Positions 26,242 through 34,950 of a DNA stretch of 64,000 nt are shown piece after piece (position 1 is the stretch's first letter; each line of letters begins with the position of its first letter). The notes below the pieces were generated by a model. That model did no database searches, was not told where the DNA came from, and worked only from the letters and a program-made list of their open reading frames with translations. The stretch spans positions 620,001 through 684,000 of the forward strand of contig NZ_JQIV01000006.1 of NCBI RefSeq assembly GCF_000746825.1. The letters are read 5' to 3'. The translations under genes and the position numbers were made by a program. This stretch comes from Carnobacterium inhibens subsp. inhibens DSM 13024 (GTDB lineage Bacteria; Bacillota; Bacilli; Lactobacillales; Carnobacteriaceae).

Positions 26242-27201
26242 TTAATTTAGTTTAGCGTGCTTTAATTTCCAAAAATAAAAATAGATAAAAGTCATTTTCC
26301 GAGCCATCATACATGAGAATATAATTTTATAATTTGTAAGTTCATTCAAGGAAAAGTGATAGAGATTTTGTTTTGCTTCTTTGAGGTGGCGTGTATTTTT
26401 CTCCTGTTCGTTTAGAAGATGCATTAGCAGTTGGATAGAGTAATTGATGTAAAGATCTTTTATAACTGAAACATTGAAATGACTCATTTCTTCTGTCAAA
26501 TCAATGATTTTAAGCAGTGCTTTAGGTCCGGAAAGCTTTTCTTTTGTGAGATCATTAAAAAAAGAGGCATGTTTATAAGCTAAATAATGGTAATGTAAAT
26601 TAGGATCATACATAATTTTTTCACTTTTCAAAATACATTGGACCGCCATTAAGTAATCTCCAAATAGATCAAAATTCAAGTCAAATTCTAGAACTGGATT
26701 GCTTCTGAATAATTCTATTGAATAAAGTTTGTTACATAAAAAACTTTTGAGCTGAAATTGTTCCGTAATCTTTCGTAAAGCAGTCTCTTTTGTCCAGACG
26801 ACCGCTTGAGCAGAATTGAATAAATCCATGTCTTCTTCAATCAATTCTTCTCCATGATTTGCAATGACCATATCTGCATTATTCCGAATAATAGTCAAAA
26901 GTAATTTTTCAAACATCAGACCATCAATACGATCAACTGGATCTACAAAGCTGATATATTCTCCTTTGGCAGAAAGCAACCCTATATTTAATGCTTCGCA
27001 AAGACCTCTTGCCTTTTTATGAAGCACTTTAAACCGTGAGTCGATCCGAGCAAAACGTTCACATATAGCAGCACTCATATCTGTAGATTCACCATTAACT
27101 AATATAATTTCAATATTACGATAAGATTGAAACCTCAAACTATTCAAACAATGCCTTAATACTTTATCAACGTTATATACAGGAACAACAATTGATAGCA
27201 T
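26242..27201 (-). CDS. Family 2 glycosyltransferase with altered catalytic motifs
   Basis: A 319-residue GT-A fold protein that begins MLSIVVPVYNVDKVLRHCLN. The ATG at 27201 has AAGGAGGA upstream; the open frame to 27246 starts before that site. The usual V-(N/D)-D-G-S-T-D motif reads VNGESTD (residues 35-41), and the DxD-type FVDSDD reads FVDPVD (85-90). Two normally conserved nucleotide-sugar or metal contacts are therefore changed. The C-terminal 200 residues are helical and end in basic, aromatic sequence that may touch the membrane. It may be a wall-polymer transferase with unusual donor binding, or an inactive form. Confidence 0.75.
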   Translation of the reverse strand: MLSIVVPVYNVDKVLRHCLNSLRFQSYRNIEIILVNGESTDMSAAICERFARIDSRFKVLHKKARGLCEALNIGLLSAKGEYISFVDPVDRIDGLMFEKLLLTIIRNNADMVIANHGEELIEEDMDLFNSAQAVVWTKETALRKITEQFQLKSFLCNKLYSIELFRSNPVLEFDLNFDLFGDYLMAVQCILKSEKIMYDPNLHYHYLAYKHASFFNDLTKEKLSGPKALLKIIDLTEEMSHFNVSVIKDLYINYSIQLLMHLLNEQEKNTRHLKEAKQNLYHFSLNELTNYKIIFSCMMARKMTFIYFYFWKLKHAKLN

Positions 27202-27275
27202 AACGAGTCCTCCTTTCTTCAAAGCGTTATGGTTTTCCTTCTTCACTCATATTTTACCTTAAATGTCCAAAACCT

Positions 27276-27419
27276 TCACTTTTTAAGCCGCTGTTTGATG
27301 TGTTTTAAAAAGGTTAAATTCATTTGTCTTTTTATTAATACTTCCTTATCTCCATCCACTGTTTTCAGAAATAACGGAACAACTTCCAACGACCTTCTGC
27401 CAGTTTTCCTTCTGGACGA
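27276..27419 (-). pseudogene. Possible gene remnant upstream of the glycosyltransferase
   Basis: The reverse strand reads TGRRSLEVVPLFLKTVDGDK and ends KQRLKK at a stop (27276). The frame is open for only about 47 codons, with a stop at 27420-27422 and no start with a ribosome binding site. A second frame just upstream reads KYPFKLGGPVTGNRPEG. A frameshift near 27420 would join the two. It may be the decayed 3' end of an upstream gene or a dispersed repeat; chance is not excluded. Confidence 0.3.
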
Positions 27420-27467
27420 TTACCTGTTACAGGACCGCCTAATTTGAACGGGTACTTAATTTTATGT

Positions 27468-27527
27468 AAAAAAAATATGCACAGCTCTCTTTAAATCACC
27501 TATAGTATAGGTACTTAGAGCTGCACA
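27468..27527 (-). terminator. Terminator of the copper-binding protein gene
   Basis: CAGCTCT (27482-27488) pairs with AGAGCTG (27517-27523) around an inner 6-1-6 hairpin, CCTATA-G-TATAGG (27499-27511). Eight Ts follow on the reverse strand. Confidence 0.75.
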
Positions 27528-27558
27528 AATTGCTAAAATGATATAGAAAATGATTGGA

Positions 27559-27882
27559 TTACGTATAGCTGCGACAAAGTTCTGCACATTCTAAACAAAC
27601 TTTTGCACATCTTTGACAATGATCATGATCGTGTTTTTCACATTCTTTTCCGCAAGCTTGACAGATCGTTGCGCACAAAGCAATCAAATCAGCAGATAAA
27701 GAACTTTCTCGGGTAATAGCCGTTGCAGCAAAAGCACAGATGTCTGCACACTCTCTATCTAAACGAATGCATTCGGCCATCATTTGAACATGATCTTCCT
27801 TTAGGCATGCATCAAAACATTCATTACATACACGTTGGCATTCAAACATTTTTTCTGAAATCTTTACTAATTGTTCTTGCAT
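27559..27882 (-). CDS. Four-helix-bundle cysteine-rich copper-binding protein (Csp/YhjQ-like)
   Basis: A 107-residue protein of four helices with about 15 cysteines, many as CxxxC: CQRVCNECFDAC, CADICAF, CATICQACGKEC and CQRCAKVCLECAELC, plus an HDHDHC cluster. This is the pattern of cytosolic copper storage proteins (Csp3 group), once called ferredoxin-like. The ATG at 27882 has TAGGAGGG upstream; ten extra N-terminal codons in the open frame are unlikely. It probably buffers Cu(I) in the cytosol. No copper exporter is adjacent, though an HMA-CDF metal transporter lies about 15 kb away. Confidence 0.88.
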   Translation of the reverse strand: MQEQLVKISEKMFECQRVCNECFDACLKEDHVQMMAECIRLDRECADICAFAATAITRESSLSADLIALCATICQACGKECEKHDHDHCQRCAKVCLECAELCRSYT

Positions 27883-28080
27883 ATTATCCCTCCTAAGATT
27901 TTTGATCCACATTTAGTATAAGGCTTTTAGAAAGCCCTATCAAATGATACGATTAATCAGTACGTTCCTGAAGCTACGATCCAATTTAGAAATGTACAGC
28001 TCTTATAGATTGATTTATTGTAGACGAACGTATATAAAAATGGCTACAAAACTTTTGGTGCAGACAAAAAGTTGTTCACG

Positions 28081-28171
28081 TCTTTTTTTGCGCAAAAAAA
28101 GAAACATATGAACTTTTCAGTTAGAGTAAAGTCGCCACAACTTACTAGAAAGGAAAATCCATATGTTTCTT
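28081..28171. repeat. Palindromes and inverted repeat in a gene-free stretch
   Basis: Bases 28081-28102 are a perfect 22-base palindrome, TCTTTTTTT-GCGC-AAAAAAAGA. Overlapping its right edge, AAGAAACATATG (28099-28110) is repeated inverted at 28160-28171. No frame is open here. It may be a 3'-end structure of the HAD gene or the scar of a small mobile element. The rest of 27883-28202 shows nothing else. Confidence 0.5.
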
Positions 28172-28202
28172 CCACTACTGTAGAAAAAGTTTTATATACG
28201 GC

Positions 28203-29012
28203 TTATTTCAAGGCCCATTCGTAAATAGCGTGCGCTACTCCGTCTTCTTGATTTGATTTTGATACGTGTTTGGCAATTTGTTTAATAGAATCTACTGCAT
28301 TTCCCATTGCGACACTTGTACCTGCTGCTTTCATCATATCAATATCATTTTCTCCGTCTCCAATAGCCATTACTTCCTCTTTTGTAAATCCAAGTTTAGT
28401 GGCTAATCCTGTCAAAGCTTCGCCTTTATTTGCTCCTTGAGGCAATAATTCGAAAACATAAGACAAACTCCTGATTGGATAAAAGTTTTCAGCAATAAAT
28501 GCTGGCATAGAAGCAGTCAAATGATTTAATTCAGCTTCCTCTGCTACATACATAGCTTTAAAAATCGTTAATTCTGGTGACAACTCTTCTAATGGCAAAT
28601 GAATAGCTTCCATTCCCAATAAATCAGCATCAAATTGCAACATTTCAGTTGCTTCGCCAGTATAATAATAATTTTTTTCATCAAAATAAGTAAAATTCAT
28701 TTTAAACGGTTCAATAAGCTTCTCTGCTCTTTTCAGTTGACTATGATCTAATTGATGTGAGTAAACAATTTCCCAATCGGTTGTTTTCTGAACAACCGTC
28801 CCATTTAAGGAAATCACATAATCCTCTTCATCTTGCGGTAAATCCAATTCTTTAAAGTAATCATAAACAGCATGCACTGGTCTGCCAGTACATAAAACGA
28901 TTTTGATTCCTGCTTCACTAGCTTTTTTAATGGCTTGTTTTACTTCTTCTGTTACCAAATGGTGTTCATTTAATAATGTACCATCCATATCGATTGCGAT
29001 TAACTTGATCAA
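28203..29012 (-). CDS. HAD-superfamily Cof-type phosphatase
   Basis: A 269-residue phosphatase of the Cof/YidA type. Motif I is DMDGTLL with the nucleophile Asp near residue 8, motif II is CTGRP, and motif IV is IGDGENDIDMM. The cap domain lies in the middle. The start is a TTG at 29012 behind TGGAGGAG; an open frame runs to 29045 through that site. Relatives hydrolyse sugar phosphates, FMN or pyridoxal phosphate, and the substrate is not predictable. It may share a transcript with the hypothetical gene upstream. Confidence 0.85.
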   Translation of the reverse strand: MIKLIAIDMDGTLLNEHHLVTEEVKQAIKKASEAGIKIVLCTGRPVHAVYDYFKELDLPQDEEDYVISLNGTVVQKTTDWEIVYSHQLDHSQLKRAEKLIEPFKMNFTYFDEKNYYYTGEATEMLQFDADLLGMEAIHLPLEELSPELTIFKAMYVAEEAELNHLTASMPAFIAENFYPIRSLSYVFELLPQGANKGEALTGLATKLGFTKEEVMAIGDGENDIDMMKAAGTSVAMGNAVDSIKQIAKHVSKSNQEDGVAHAIYEWALK

Positions 29013-29056
29013 ATCTTTCTCCTCCAATAACCTATTCCTTCTCAACAGCTACATCA

Positions 29057-29314
29057 TCAATACTCAACGTATTCGTAATCTACGTCTTTCAATGTTTGTT
29101 TTACCCATTGATTGTGTGTGACTTCTTGTTTAGACGCTGACAAATTTTCAATTGATTTTTCAATATCTAAACAAGACTGATAAAATCGCTCTGCATCTTC
29201 TTCTAGTTTAAATAAAAACTCTTGAGCAAGTTCTTTTGTGTTCGCATAGTGGATGACGACTTCTTTTTCATTTATATAAACACTGAAATAAGTTGAGATT
29301 TTTCTTTTCTTCAC
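29057..29314 (-). CDS. Hypothetical protein of about 85 residues
   Basis: The likely start is a GTG at 29314 behind GGGAGTG, giving a protein that begins MKKRKISTYFSVYINEKEVV. The frame stays open to 29407 without a better start. It looks like a beta hairpin followed by one long helix rich in Glu, Lys and Gln (about 25-60). No signal peptide or known motif is recognised. It lies 44 bases upstream of the HAD phosphatase on the same strand. Confidence 0.6.
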   Translation of the reverse strand: MKKRKISTYFSVYINEKEVVIHYANTKELAQEFLFKLEEDAERFYQSCLDIEKSIENLSASKQEVTHNQWVKQTLKDVDYEYVEY

Positions 29315-29451
29315 TATAGACACACTCCCTATGTTGCAATCACATACAAACGACTTATCTGCTTTTATCATACCACGATTTCTGAAAAATCTGTAGTGTT
29401 GTTCCATTGCATATTTTCCCTATAGAACTTATACACTAAAACAACACTAAA

Positions 29452-29493
29452 AAGAATGAAAACCTTCTAAGTTAGCTACAGGTTTTCATTCTT
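29452..29493 (-). terminator. Terminator of the mur operon
   Basis: A perfect 13-bp stem (29452-29464 with 29481-29493) with a 16-base loop stands directly after the murR stop at 29507. Confidence 0.75.
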
Positions 29494-29506
29494 CTTTATC
29501 CAGCTT

Positions 29507-30364
29507 TTAATCAAATTTTTTATTGTACTGAACTATAGCCGTTTTTGATTTTTCTAAGTTCGATACAGTTAGATCGTAGTGCTTAGAAGCATAATCATAA
29601 AATAAGATATCGACAGCATACATTTGAGTTAATAATGAAATTGTTGCGCCACTTCTTAAAGGAGCTTCATGGGCAAAAGCTGTTTTCAATGCAACATCCG
29701 CTTCAAGACTTAGAGCATTTTCAGTATTACTTGTGAGCGACACTGTATGCAATCCAAGTTCTTTAGCCATGATCATTAAAGCCAGAACTTCTTTTTTTTC
29801 ACCACTGTTTGAAACACCAAAAAACACCGCGTTCTTGCCAGCAACTGCCATTGACGTGACCAACAAATGTTGATCAAGCGAACAAACGACCATTTTACCC
29901 ATTCGACTAAATTTTTGTTGAATATCAGATGCCACGATATGAGAAGCACCTAAACCATATAGATAGATAACAGAACTTTCATGCAGCAATTCAGACACGC
30001 GTTCAATTTGTTTTGTATCCAATACGTTATTGGTTTCTTTAAAAAGATGGTTTGTATTGATCAGCATTTTCTTTTTTACTTGCTCCAAATTTTCTTCTGA
30101 CAAAATATCCGTATATAAATTATCTTTGATGCCTTGCGAATCTGCCGATAATTGTAATTTCAATTCCGTAAAACCTTTCACACCAATTGATCGGCAAAAA
30201 CGAATCACCGCTGCTGAACTAGATCCAGCTTCAGCTGCCAGATCAGTTGCACTCATTTGGATAACCATTACCGGGTCTTTAAGAATCGTTTCAGCTATCT
30301 TTTTTTCTGATTGCGGCAAAGCAGCCATTTTTTCTCTGATAATTAGTAAGACATTGTTCTGCAT
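29507..30364 (-). CDS. murR: MurR/RpiR-family regulator of MurNAc catabolism
   Basis: A 285-residue regulator. An RpiR-type helix-turn-helix (about 1-75, with AAEAGSSSAAVIRFCRSIG) is followed by a SIS sugar-phosphate-binding domain (about 105-245, with FFGVSNSGEKKEV). The ATG at 30364 has GGAGG nine bases upstream. MurR binds MurNAc-6-phosphate in Enterobacteria and controls its own operon. The order mupG-murQ-murP-murR is that of Staphylococcus aureus. A hairpin separates it from murP. Confidence 0.9.
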   Translation of the reverse strand: MQNNVLLIIREKMAALPQSEKKIAETILKDPVMVIQMSATDLAAEAGSSSAAVIRFCRSIGVKGFTELKLQLSADSQGIKDNLYTDILSEENLEQVKKKMLINTNHLFKETNNVLDTKQIERVSELLHESSVIYLYGLGASHIVASDIQQKFSRMGKMVVCSLDQHLLVTSMAVAGKNAVFFGVSNSGEKKEVLALMIMAKELGLHTVSLTSNTENALSLEADVALKTAFAHEAPLRSGATISLLTQMYAVDILFYDYASKHYDLTVSNLEKSKTAIVQYNKKFD

Positions 30365-30417
30365 AACATGCAACCTCCATAGTTATTAAAAATGATTCGA
30401 TTTTTTTCTTTATAGAT

Positions 30418-30456
30418 AAAAAAGGCATGCAAATCGTTAGACTCACATGCCTTTTT
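30418..30456 (-). terminator. Hairpin between murP and murR
   Basis: AAAAAGGCATG (30419-30429) pairs perfectly with CATGCCTTTTT (30446-30456) around a 16-base loop, with a T-rich tail on the reverse strand. It probably lets only part of the transcript continue into murR. Confidence 0.7.
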
Positions 30457-30491
30457 AAATGCTACTGTTATTTTACAATGTATAAATCGAT

Positions 30492-31991
30492 TTAGCCAAC
30501 AATACTGTCAGCATCAAATTCATCTGAATCATAACCAACTAATTCAGTTGGTTCCATTGCTGATTTCGGAACACCAAAGAAGTAAGTAGCTAAGAATCCA
30601 CCAGCATAAGCTGCTAATAATCCTACTACATAGCCCCACCATTTGCCGTTAGCAATTAATGGAATCAAAGCTAATCCACTTGGTCCAATAGCTGTTGCGC
30701 CAATTCCACCAAATAATCCGATAACAGCACCACCGATACCGCCACCAATACAAGCAGTAATGAATGGGCGACCTAAAGGTAATGTTACTGCATAAATCAA
30801 TGGTTCACCAATTCCTAAAATACCTACTGGCAATGAACCTTTGATCATGTTTGTTAATTGTTTGTTTTTACGACATTTAACCCACAATGCAATCGAAGCT
30901 CCAACTTGTCCAGCTCCAGCCATTGCTAAAATTGGTAATAATAATGTCATACCTTGAGAAGCAATCATTTCAATATGAATTGGTGTTAAGACTTGGTGTA
31001 AACCAAACATAACCATTGGTAAGAACAATGCGCCTAAAACAAATCCAGCAAATGCTCCACCGACATTTAGTACCCAAGTAATAGCTCCAACTAAACTAGT
31101 TGAGATTGCACCTGCAATTGGCATGATCAAGAAGATAGTGATCAATCCAATCACTAATAAAGAGATTGTTGGTGTCACAATAATATCAATTGAATCTGGA
31201 ATAACTTTGCGTAAGTTCTTTTCTACTAATGACAATAGGTAAACCGCTAAGATAACGCCGATAATTCCGCCTTGTCCAGCAGACAATGGGTCACCCGTAA
31301 AGATATTTGTTAATGGTGCGTCAACCAACATACCTGGAAGATAAATCACACCAGCAATAACCCCACCAAGACCTTCAGTAGCACCAAATACTTTAGCAGC
31401 ATTGATCCCTACATATACGTTCAGGTAAGCAAACAATCCACTTTTAATGATGTTCAAGACTAAAACGATTGTTACCCAGTTTTCTCCAGTAATCGTTCCA
31501 GCAGTAATCATATTTTGGAAAATTGATGCGATTCCACCGATAATTCCTGCTCCAACAAATGCAGGGATCAGTGGAACAAAGATATTTGCAATGTCTTTCA
31601 ATAAACGTTTGAATGGTGTATTGTTTTTCTTTTTCAATTCAGCTTTATTTGCAGCTGCTTGTTTTTCCGCTTCAGAACGACCAGAATTTGATGCAGTTGC
31701 CGTTGATTTTCCAGCTGGAATTTTATCGCCTAAACGAACACCTGCCATGCTTACCATTTGGTTCGCAACTTTGTTTACTGTACCAGGTCCAACAACGACT
31801 TGTAAGGTATCATCTTCTACAACACCCATAACTCCGTCAATCTTTTTCAAGCCATCAAAGTTTACTTTATCGTTATCTTTGATATCCATACGAACACGAG
31901 TCATACAGTGAATAACAGAATCAACGTTACCCATACCTCCAACTTGTTCATATATCTGTCTAGCCATGCGTTGCTCTTTTGTTTCAGCCAT
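30492..31991 (-). CDS. murP: PTS EIIBC for N-acetylmuramic acid
   Basis: A 499-residue permease. The N-terminal EIIB domain has phosphorylated C29 in VIHCMTRVR. A linker (about 85-125) leads into an EIIC of about ten membrane segments of the glucose/sucrose superfamily, with GIGEPLIYAVTLPLG. No EIIA domain is present, so an EIIA of glucose type must act in trans. The substrate assignment as MurNAc rests on its neighbours murQ, mupG and murR. The gene starts 18 bases after murQ. Confidence 0.92.
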   Translation of the reverse strand: MAETKEQRMARQIYEQVGGMGNVDSVIHCMTRVRMDIKDNDKVNFDGLKKIDGVMGVVEDDTLQVVVGPGTVNKVANQMVSMAGVRLGDKIPAGKSTATASNSGRSEAEKQAAANKAELKKKNNTPFKRLLKDIANIFVPLIPAFVGAGIIGGIASIFQNMITAGTITGENWVTIVLVLNIIKSGLFAYLNVYVGINAAKVFGATEGLGGVIAGVIYLPGMLVDAPLTNIFTGDPLSAGQGGIIGVILAVYLLSLVEKNLRKVIPDSIDIIVTPTISLLVIGLITIFLIMPIAGAISTSLVGAITWVLNVGGAFAGFVLGALFLPMVMFGLHQVLTPIHIEMIASQGMTLLLPILAMAGAGQVGASIALWVKCRKNKQLTNMIKGSLPVGILGIGEPLIYAVTLPLGRPFITACIGGGIGGAVIGLFGGIGATAIGPSGLALIPLIANGKWWGYVVGLLAAYAGGFLATYFFGVPKSAMEPTELVGYDSDEFDADSIVG

Positions 31992-32009
31992 CTTTTTACC
32001 CTCCTAGTT

Positions 32010-32900
32010 TTATGCTAAAGTTTCACGAATGAACCCTTTAGCTTCTGTTAATTTTTGAGTTGCTGTTTCTTTATTTGAATGCGTTAAGATCATAACGATT
32101 GCCAATTTTACTTGGTGATCAGCAGCTTCAAATGTTTCACTAGCTTCTTCATACGTACAATCTGTTGCTTGCATGATAATGCGTTTTGAACGTTCTTCTA
32201 ATTTTTCATTTGATGGTTTAACATCCACCATTAAGTTTTGATACACTTTTCCAGAACCGATCATAGCCCCAGTTGACAGCATATTTAAAATCAATTTTTG
32301 AGCAGTTCCAGCTTTTAATCTTGTAGAACCTGTCAATACTTCAGGACCAGCATCTACTTCAATGGGCATTTGGGCAAATTGACTGATCTTAGCATCTTTG
32401 TTGCATGAGATAGTCGCTGTTTTTGCTCCAACGCTTGTTGCGTATTCTAATCCGCCAATAACGTAAGGTGTACGTCCGCTTGCTGCGATTCCTACAACCA
32501 CATCTTTATCTGTTAATTGGATGGCTTCTAGATCTTCTGCTCCAAGTGTTTTTGAATCTTCTGCTCCTTCAACTGCAACGGTCATAGCTTTCATTCCGCC
32601 TGCAATCAATCCTTGTACCATACTTGGATCCACACTAAATGTTGGTACACACTCAGCTGCATCTAAAACTCCTAAACGTCCGCTTGTTCCAGCACCCATA
32701 TAAATTAAACGGCCGCCTTTACTGAATGATTCCGTGATCGTTTCTACAACTTTTGTGATCATAGGCAATTCTTTTTCAACTGCTATTGCAACTTTTTGAT
32801 CTTCTTGATTCATTAAAGTCATCACTTCGCTTGCTGAAAGCTCGTCTAAGTTCATTGTTTGCGTATTTCTTGTTTCGGTTGTTAATTTGTCTAAATTCAT
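32010..32900 (-). CDS. murQ: N-acetylmuramic acid 6-phosphate etherase
   Basis: A 296-residue SIS-domain lyase that splits D-lactate from MurNAc-6-phosphate to give GlcNAc-6-phosphate. It starts MNLDKLTTETRN. Visible motifs are MGAGTSGRLG, DAAECVPTF and AASGRTPYVIGG, with the catalytic Glu in the DAAEC region. I use the ATG at 32900 behind AAAGAGG, which gives the usual length. The gene nearly abuts mupG, so the two are coupled. Confidence 0.96.
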   Translation of the reverse strand: MNLDKLTTETRNTQTMNLDELSASEVMTLMNQEDQKVAIAVEKELPMITKVVETITESFSKGGRLIYMGAGTSGRLGVLDAAECVPTFSVDPSMVQGLIAGGMKAMTVAVEGAEDSKTLGAEDLEAIQLTDKDVVVGIAASGRTPYVIGGLEYATSVGAKTATISCNKDAKISQFAQMPIEVDAGPEVLTGSTRLKAGTAQKLILNMLSTGAMIGSGKVYQNLMVDVKPSNEKLEERSKRIIMQATDCTYEEASETFEAADHQVKLAIVMILTHSNKETATQKLTEAKGFIRETLA

Positions 32901-32904
32901 TTTC

Positions 32905-33981
32905 TTAACCTCTTTCATTGTCTTGTATCGGTTGAAGTTCAAATAATTGACCTTCTTGGCACCAGTCGATCAAAGTAAGATCTTCCGGGATAACATGTGC
33001 CACAACTGTTACTTTTTTATCTTTAGGTAACGGTTGTTTGACCACTTGGATTTCTCCCATATAACGTCCATATAGACGATTATCTACTGTAACGCTTCCT
33101 TTTACTCTTTCTTGAATGTGTTGTGGTTCGATAGTCGGAATCGTTCTAAAACGTGCATCAGCACTGCGGATCACGTCTCTAGCAGCATCCCAACGATTTT
33201 GGTGTTTTCCTACGATGACAGGTAAATAATCAGAACCTTGTATTTCTTTAATTGAAAATAATAACGTTTTCTTTTTAATATAATAAAAAAATTGCTGTTT
33301 CGTTCTGTCATCGATCGTTGGATCCCCAATGTAAACATCGTCTACTTCACACTCATTTAATAATTCAATTGCACTAGCTAAAGGATGAACTCCACGCTGT
33401 TTTTCTAACGTTGGCAGCTGACAAAACAATGGGCCTCGTAATATTTCATTACCTGGAACAAAAGCCATTACGTTAAAACCTAGTGTTTTCAACCAGTGAT
33501 TTTTACGAATAAACAACTCTTTATCTAATCCAGTTTCAGGACGCGGATAATAATTATGCCATGCTTCCATTTGTTGAAAATTTGCATTGTATTGCTTTAA
33601 TTCATCGATATCTTCTTGAGTAATGGTACTCGCATTAAGAGCAACTGTCATTGAACGACTGACTTTAGCACTAATTTGATTTGTTATATGATAGTCCATT
33701 CTTAAACCTGTAATTCCAATAGCCAGCATTTCTTCAGGCCGGTCAAATGAAAACCCGATTTTATTCAAAGCTTCCCCTGAAATATCGACCATTAATTGCA
33801 TACCTAGTTCTTGCGTCCATTGACCTAACGTCTTCACTCTAGTTACGTATTGAGACGCATCGTCTTCAGGAATATGCATAGAAGTAAATACTCCTTCAAA
33901 TCCGCTGTCTTTCATCGTCTGCAGATAGTTTTTTGTTTCAATTGTTAACTCATCTCCAAGAAAGACAGATACACCAAACAT
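32905..33981 (-). CDS. mupG: 6-phospho-N-acetylmuramidase MupG (DUF871)
   Basis: A 358-residue protein of the DUF871 family, starting MFGVSVFLGDE. In S. aureus, MupG hydrolyses MurNAc-6P-GlcNAc imported by MurP. The N-terminal TIM-barrel-like part (about 1-235) contains MVDISGEAL and GLRMDYH. A small beta domain follows (about 250-358, with NRLYGRYMGEIQV). AAGGAGTGG precedes the ATG at 33981. It is the first gene of the operon mupG-murQ-murP-murR. Confidence 0.93.
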   Translation of the reverse strand: MFGVSVFLGDELTIETKNYLQTMKDSGFEGVFTSMHIPEDDASQYVTRVKTLGQWTQELGMQLMVDISGEALNKIGFSFDRPEEMLAIGITGLRMDYHITNQISAKVSRSMTVALNASTITQEDIDELKQYNANFQQMEAWHNYYPRPETGLDKELFIRKNHWLKTLGFNVMAFVPGNEILRGPLFCQLPTLEKQRGVHPLASAIELLNECEVDDVYIGDPTIDDRTKQQFFYYIKKKTLLFSIKEIQGSDYLPVIVGKHQNRWDAARDVIRSADARFRTIPTIEPQHIQERVKGSVTVDNRLYGRYMGEIQVVKQPLPKDKKVTVVAHVIPEDLTLIDWCQEGQLFELQPIQDNERG

Positions 33982-34019
33982 ATCACCACTCCTTTGAAAT
34001 CGTTTTAATGACATGACTA

Positions 34020-34070
34020 ATCATAACACTTTAAAATAAAATTTCAATACTTTCTTTAATTTTTATTAAA
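34020..34070 (-). promoter_or_regulatory. mup/mur operon promoter with upstream inverted repeat
   Basis: On the reverse strand TTGAAA (34042-34047) and TATGAT (34020-34025) are 16 bases apart. Just upstream, TTTAAT-4-ATTAAA (34055-34070) is a small inverted repeat that could be bound by MurR, though AT richness makes chance likely. Confidence 0.55.
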
Positions 34071-34261
34071 AATAGACCAATGATAACTAAACACAGTTAA
34101 CACCTTCATTTAAAAAGGAAAAATTATGTATACCTTTACATAAACTAATATTTTTTCAGCTAATTTATTTTATTTTCCCAAAAAAACTATTCCAAATATG
34201 CCCGTTTCTAACACTTTATTTATGTTAAAATGAAATTATATTTTAATACAGGAGGTCTTTT

Positions 34262-34885
34262 ATGCAACGTTTATTTTTTGTCCGCCATGGTATGACTGAA
34301 TTTAATTTAGCTAATCGTGTTCAAGGAGGAGATATTGATTCTCCATTATTGCCACAGAGTTTGGAAGATGCGAAAAAAACAGGTCAACACCTTAAACAAT
34401 ATAACCTTAAACAGATTATCGCTAGTCCACAAGAACGAGTCGTCGAAACTACTCGATTGATTACTTCTCAATTCGAGCAAGACTTTAAGGTTCAATACAC
34501 AGATGATTTAAAGGAATTCGGTTATGGTTCTTGGGAAGGAGCATTTATTCCACATTGGCAAAAAACTTCTCCCGATACTTTTTATAATTTACGTCAACGT
34601 CCAGATTTATACGATCCTAGTGCATTTAAAGGAGAGACCTACCAAGAACTGATTGCTAGAGGAAGCAGAGCGATCTTTCGTTCTATCGAACAATTTCCTG
34701 ATCGCGATCTTTTATTTGTGGGACACAGCATCACCTGGACGACTACACTTTTGTCATTGATCGGAACTGACTTAAAGGATCTTCGTTCAAAAGAACCGTT
34801 GGCTAACACAAGTATCTCTGAATTAGGGTATGAAAAAGGTCAATTTACTTTAAATAATTGGAACCAAATTGATCATTTGCTGTAA
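34262..34885 (+). CDS. Histidine phosphatase family protein (phosphoglycerate-mutase-like)
   Basis: A 207-residue enzyme with the RHG phosphohistidine motif at residues 8-10 (FVRHGMTEFN) and the second catalytic His in LFVGHSITW. It is shorter than the metabolic 2,3-bisphosphoglycerate-dependent mutase and fits the broad phosphatase branch. GGAGG precedes the ATG. The substrate is unknown. The gene is monocistronic, with a bidirectional terminator. Confidence 0.88.
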   Translation: MQRLFFVRHGMTEFNLANRVQGGDIDSPLLPQSLEDAKKTGQHLKQYNLKQIIASPQERVVETTRLITSQFEQDFKVQYTDDLKEFGYGSWEGAFIPHWQKTSPDTFYNLRQRPDLYDPSAFKGETYQELIARGSRAIFRSIEQFPDRDLLFVGHSITWTTTLLSLIGTDLKDLRSKEPLANTSISELGYEKGQFTLNNWNQIDHLL

Positions 34886-34902
34886 AGTAGACAAACTCTC
34901 AC

Positions 34903-34940
34903 AAAAAAATAAGCTTGGCATCTCGCCGAGCTTATTTTTT
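34903..34940. terminator. Bidirectional terminator
   Basis: AAAAAATAAGCT pairs with AGCTTATTTTTT around an inner GGC/GCC stem, between the convergent phosphatase and VanZ genes. Confidence 0.85.
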
Positions 34941-34950
34941 ATATCTATTT

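Noticed and set aside
27229-27447. 72-codon plus-strand frame MVFLLHSYF...
   Set aside because: No ribosome binding site; it lies opposite the possible remnant and is AT-driven.
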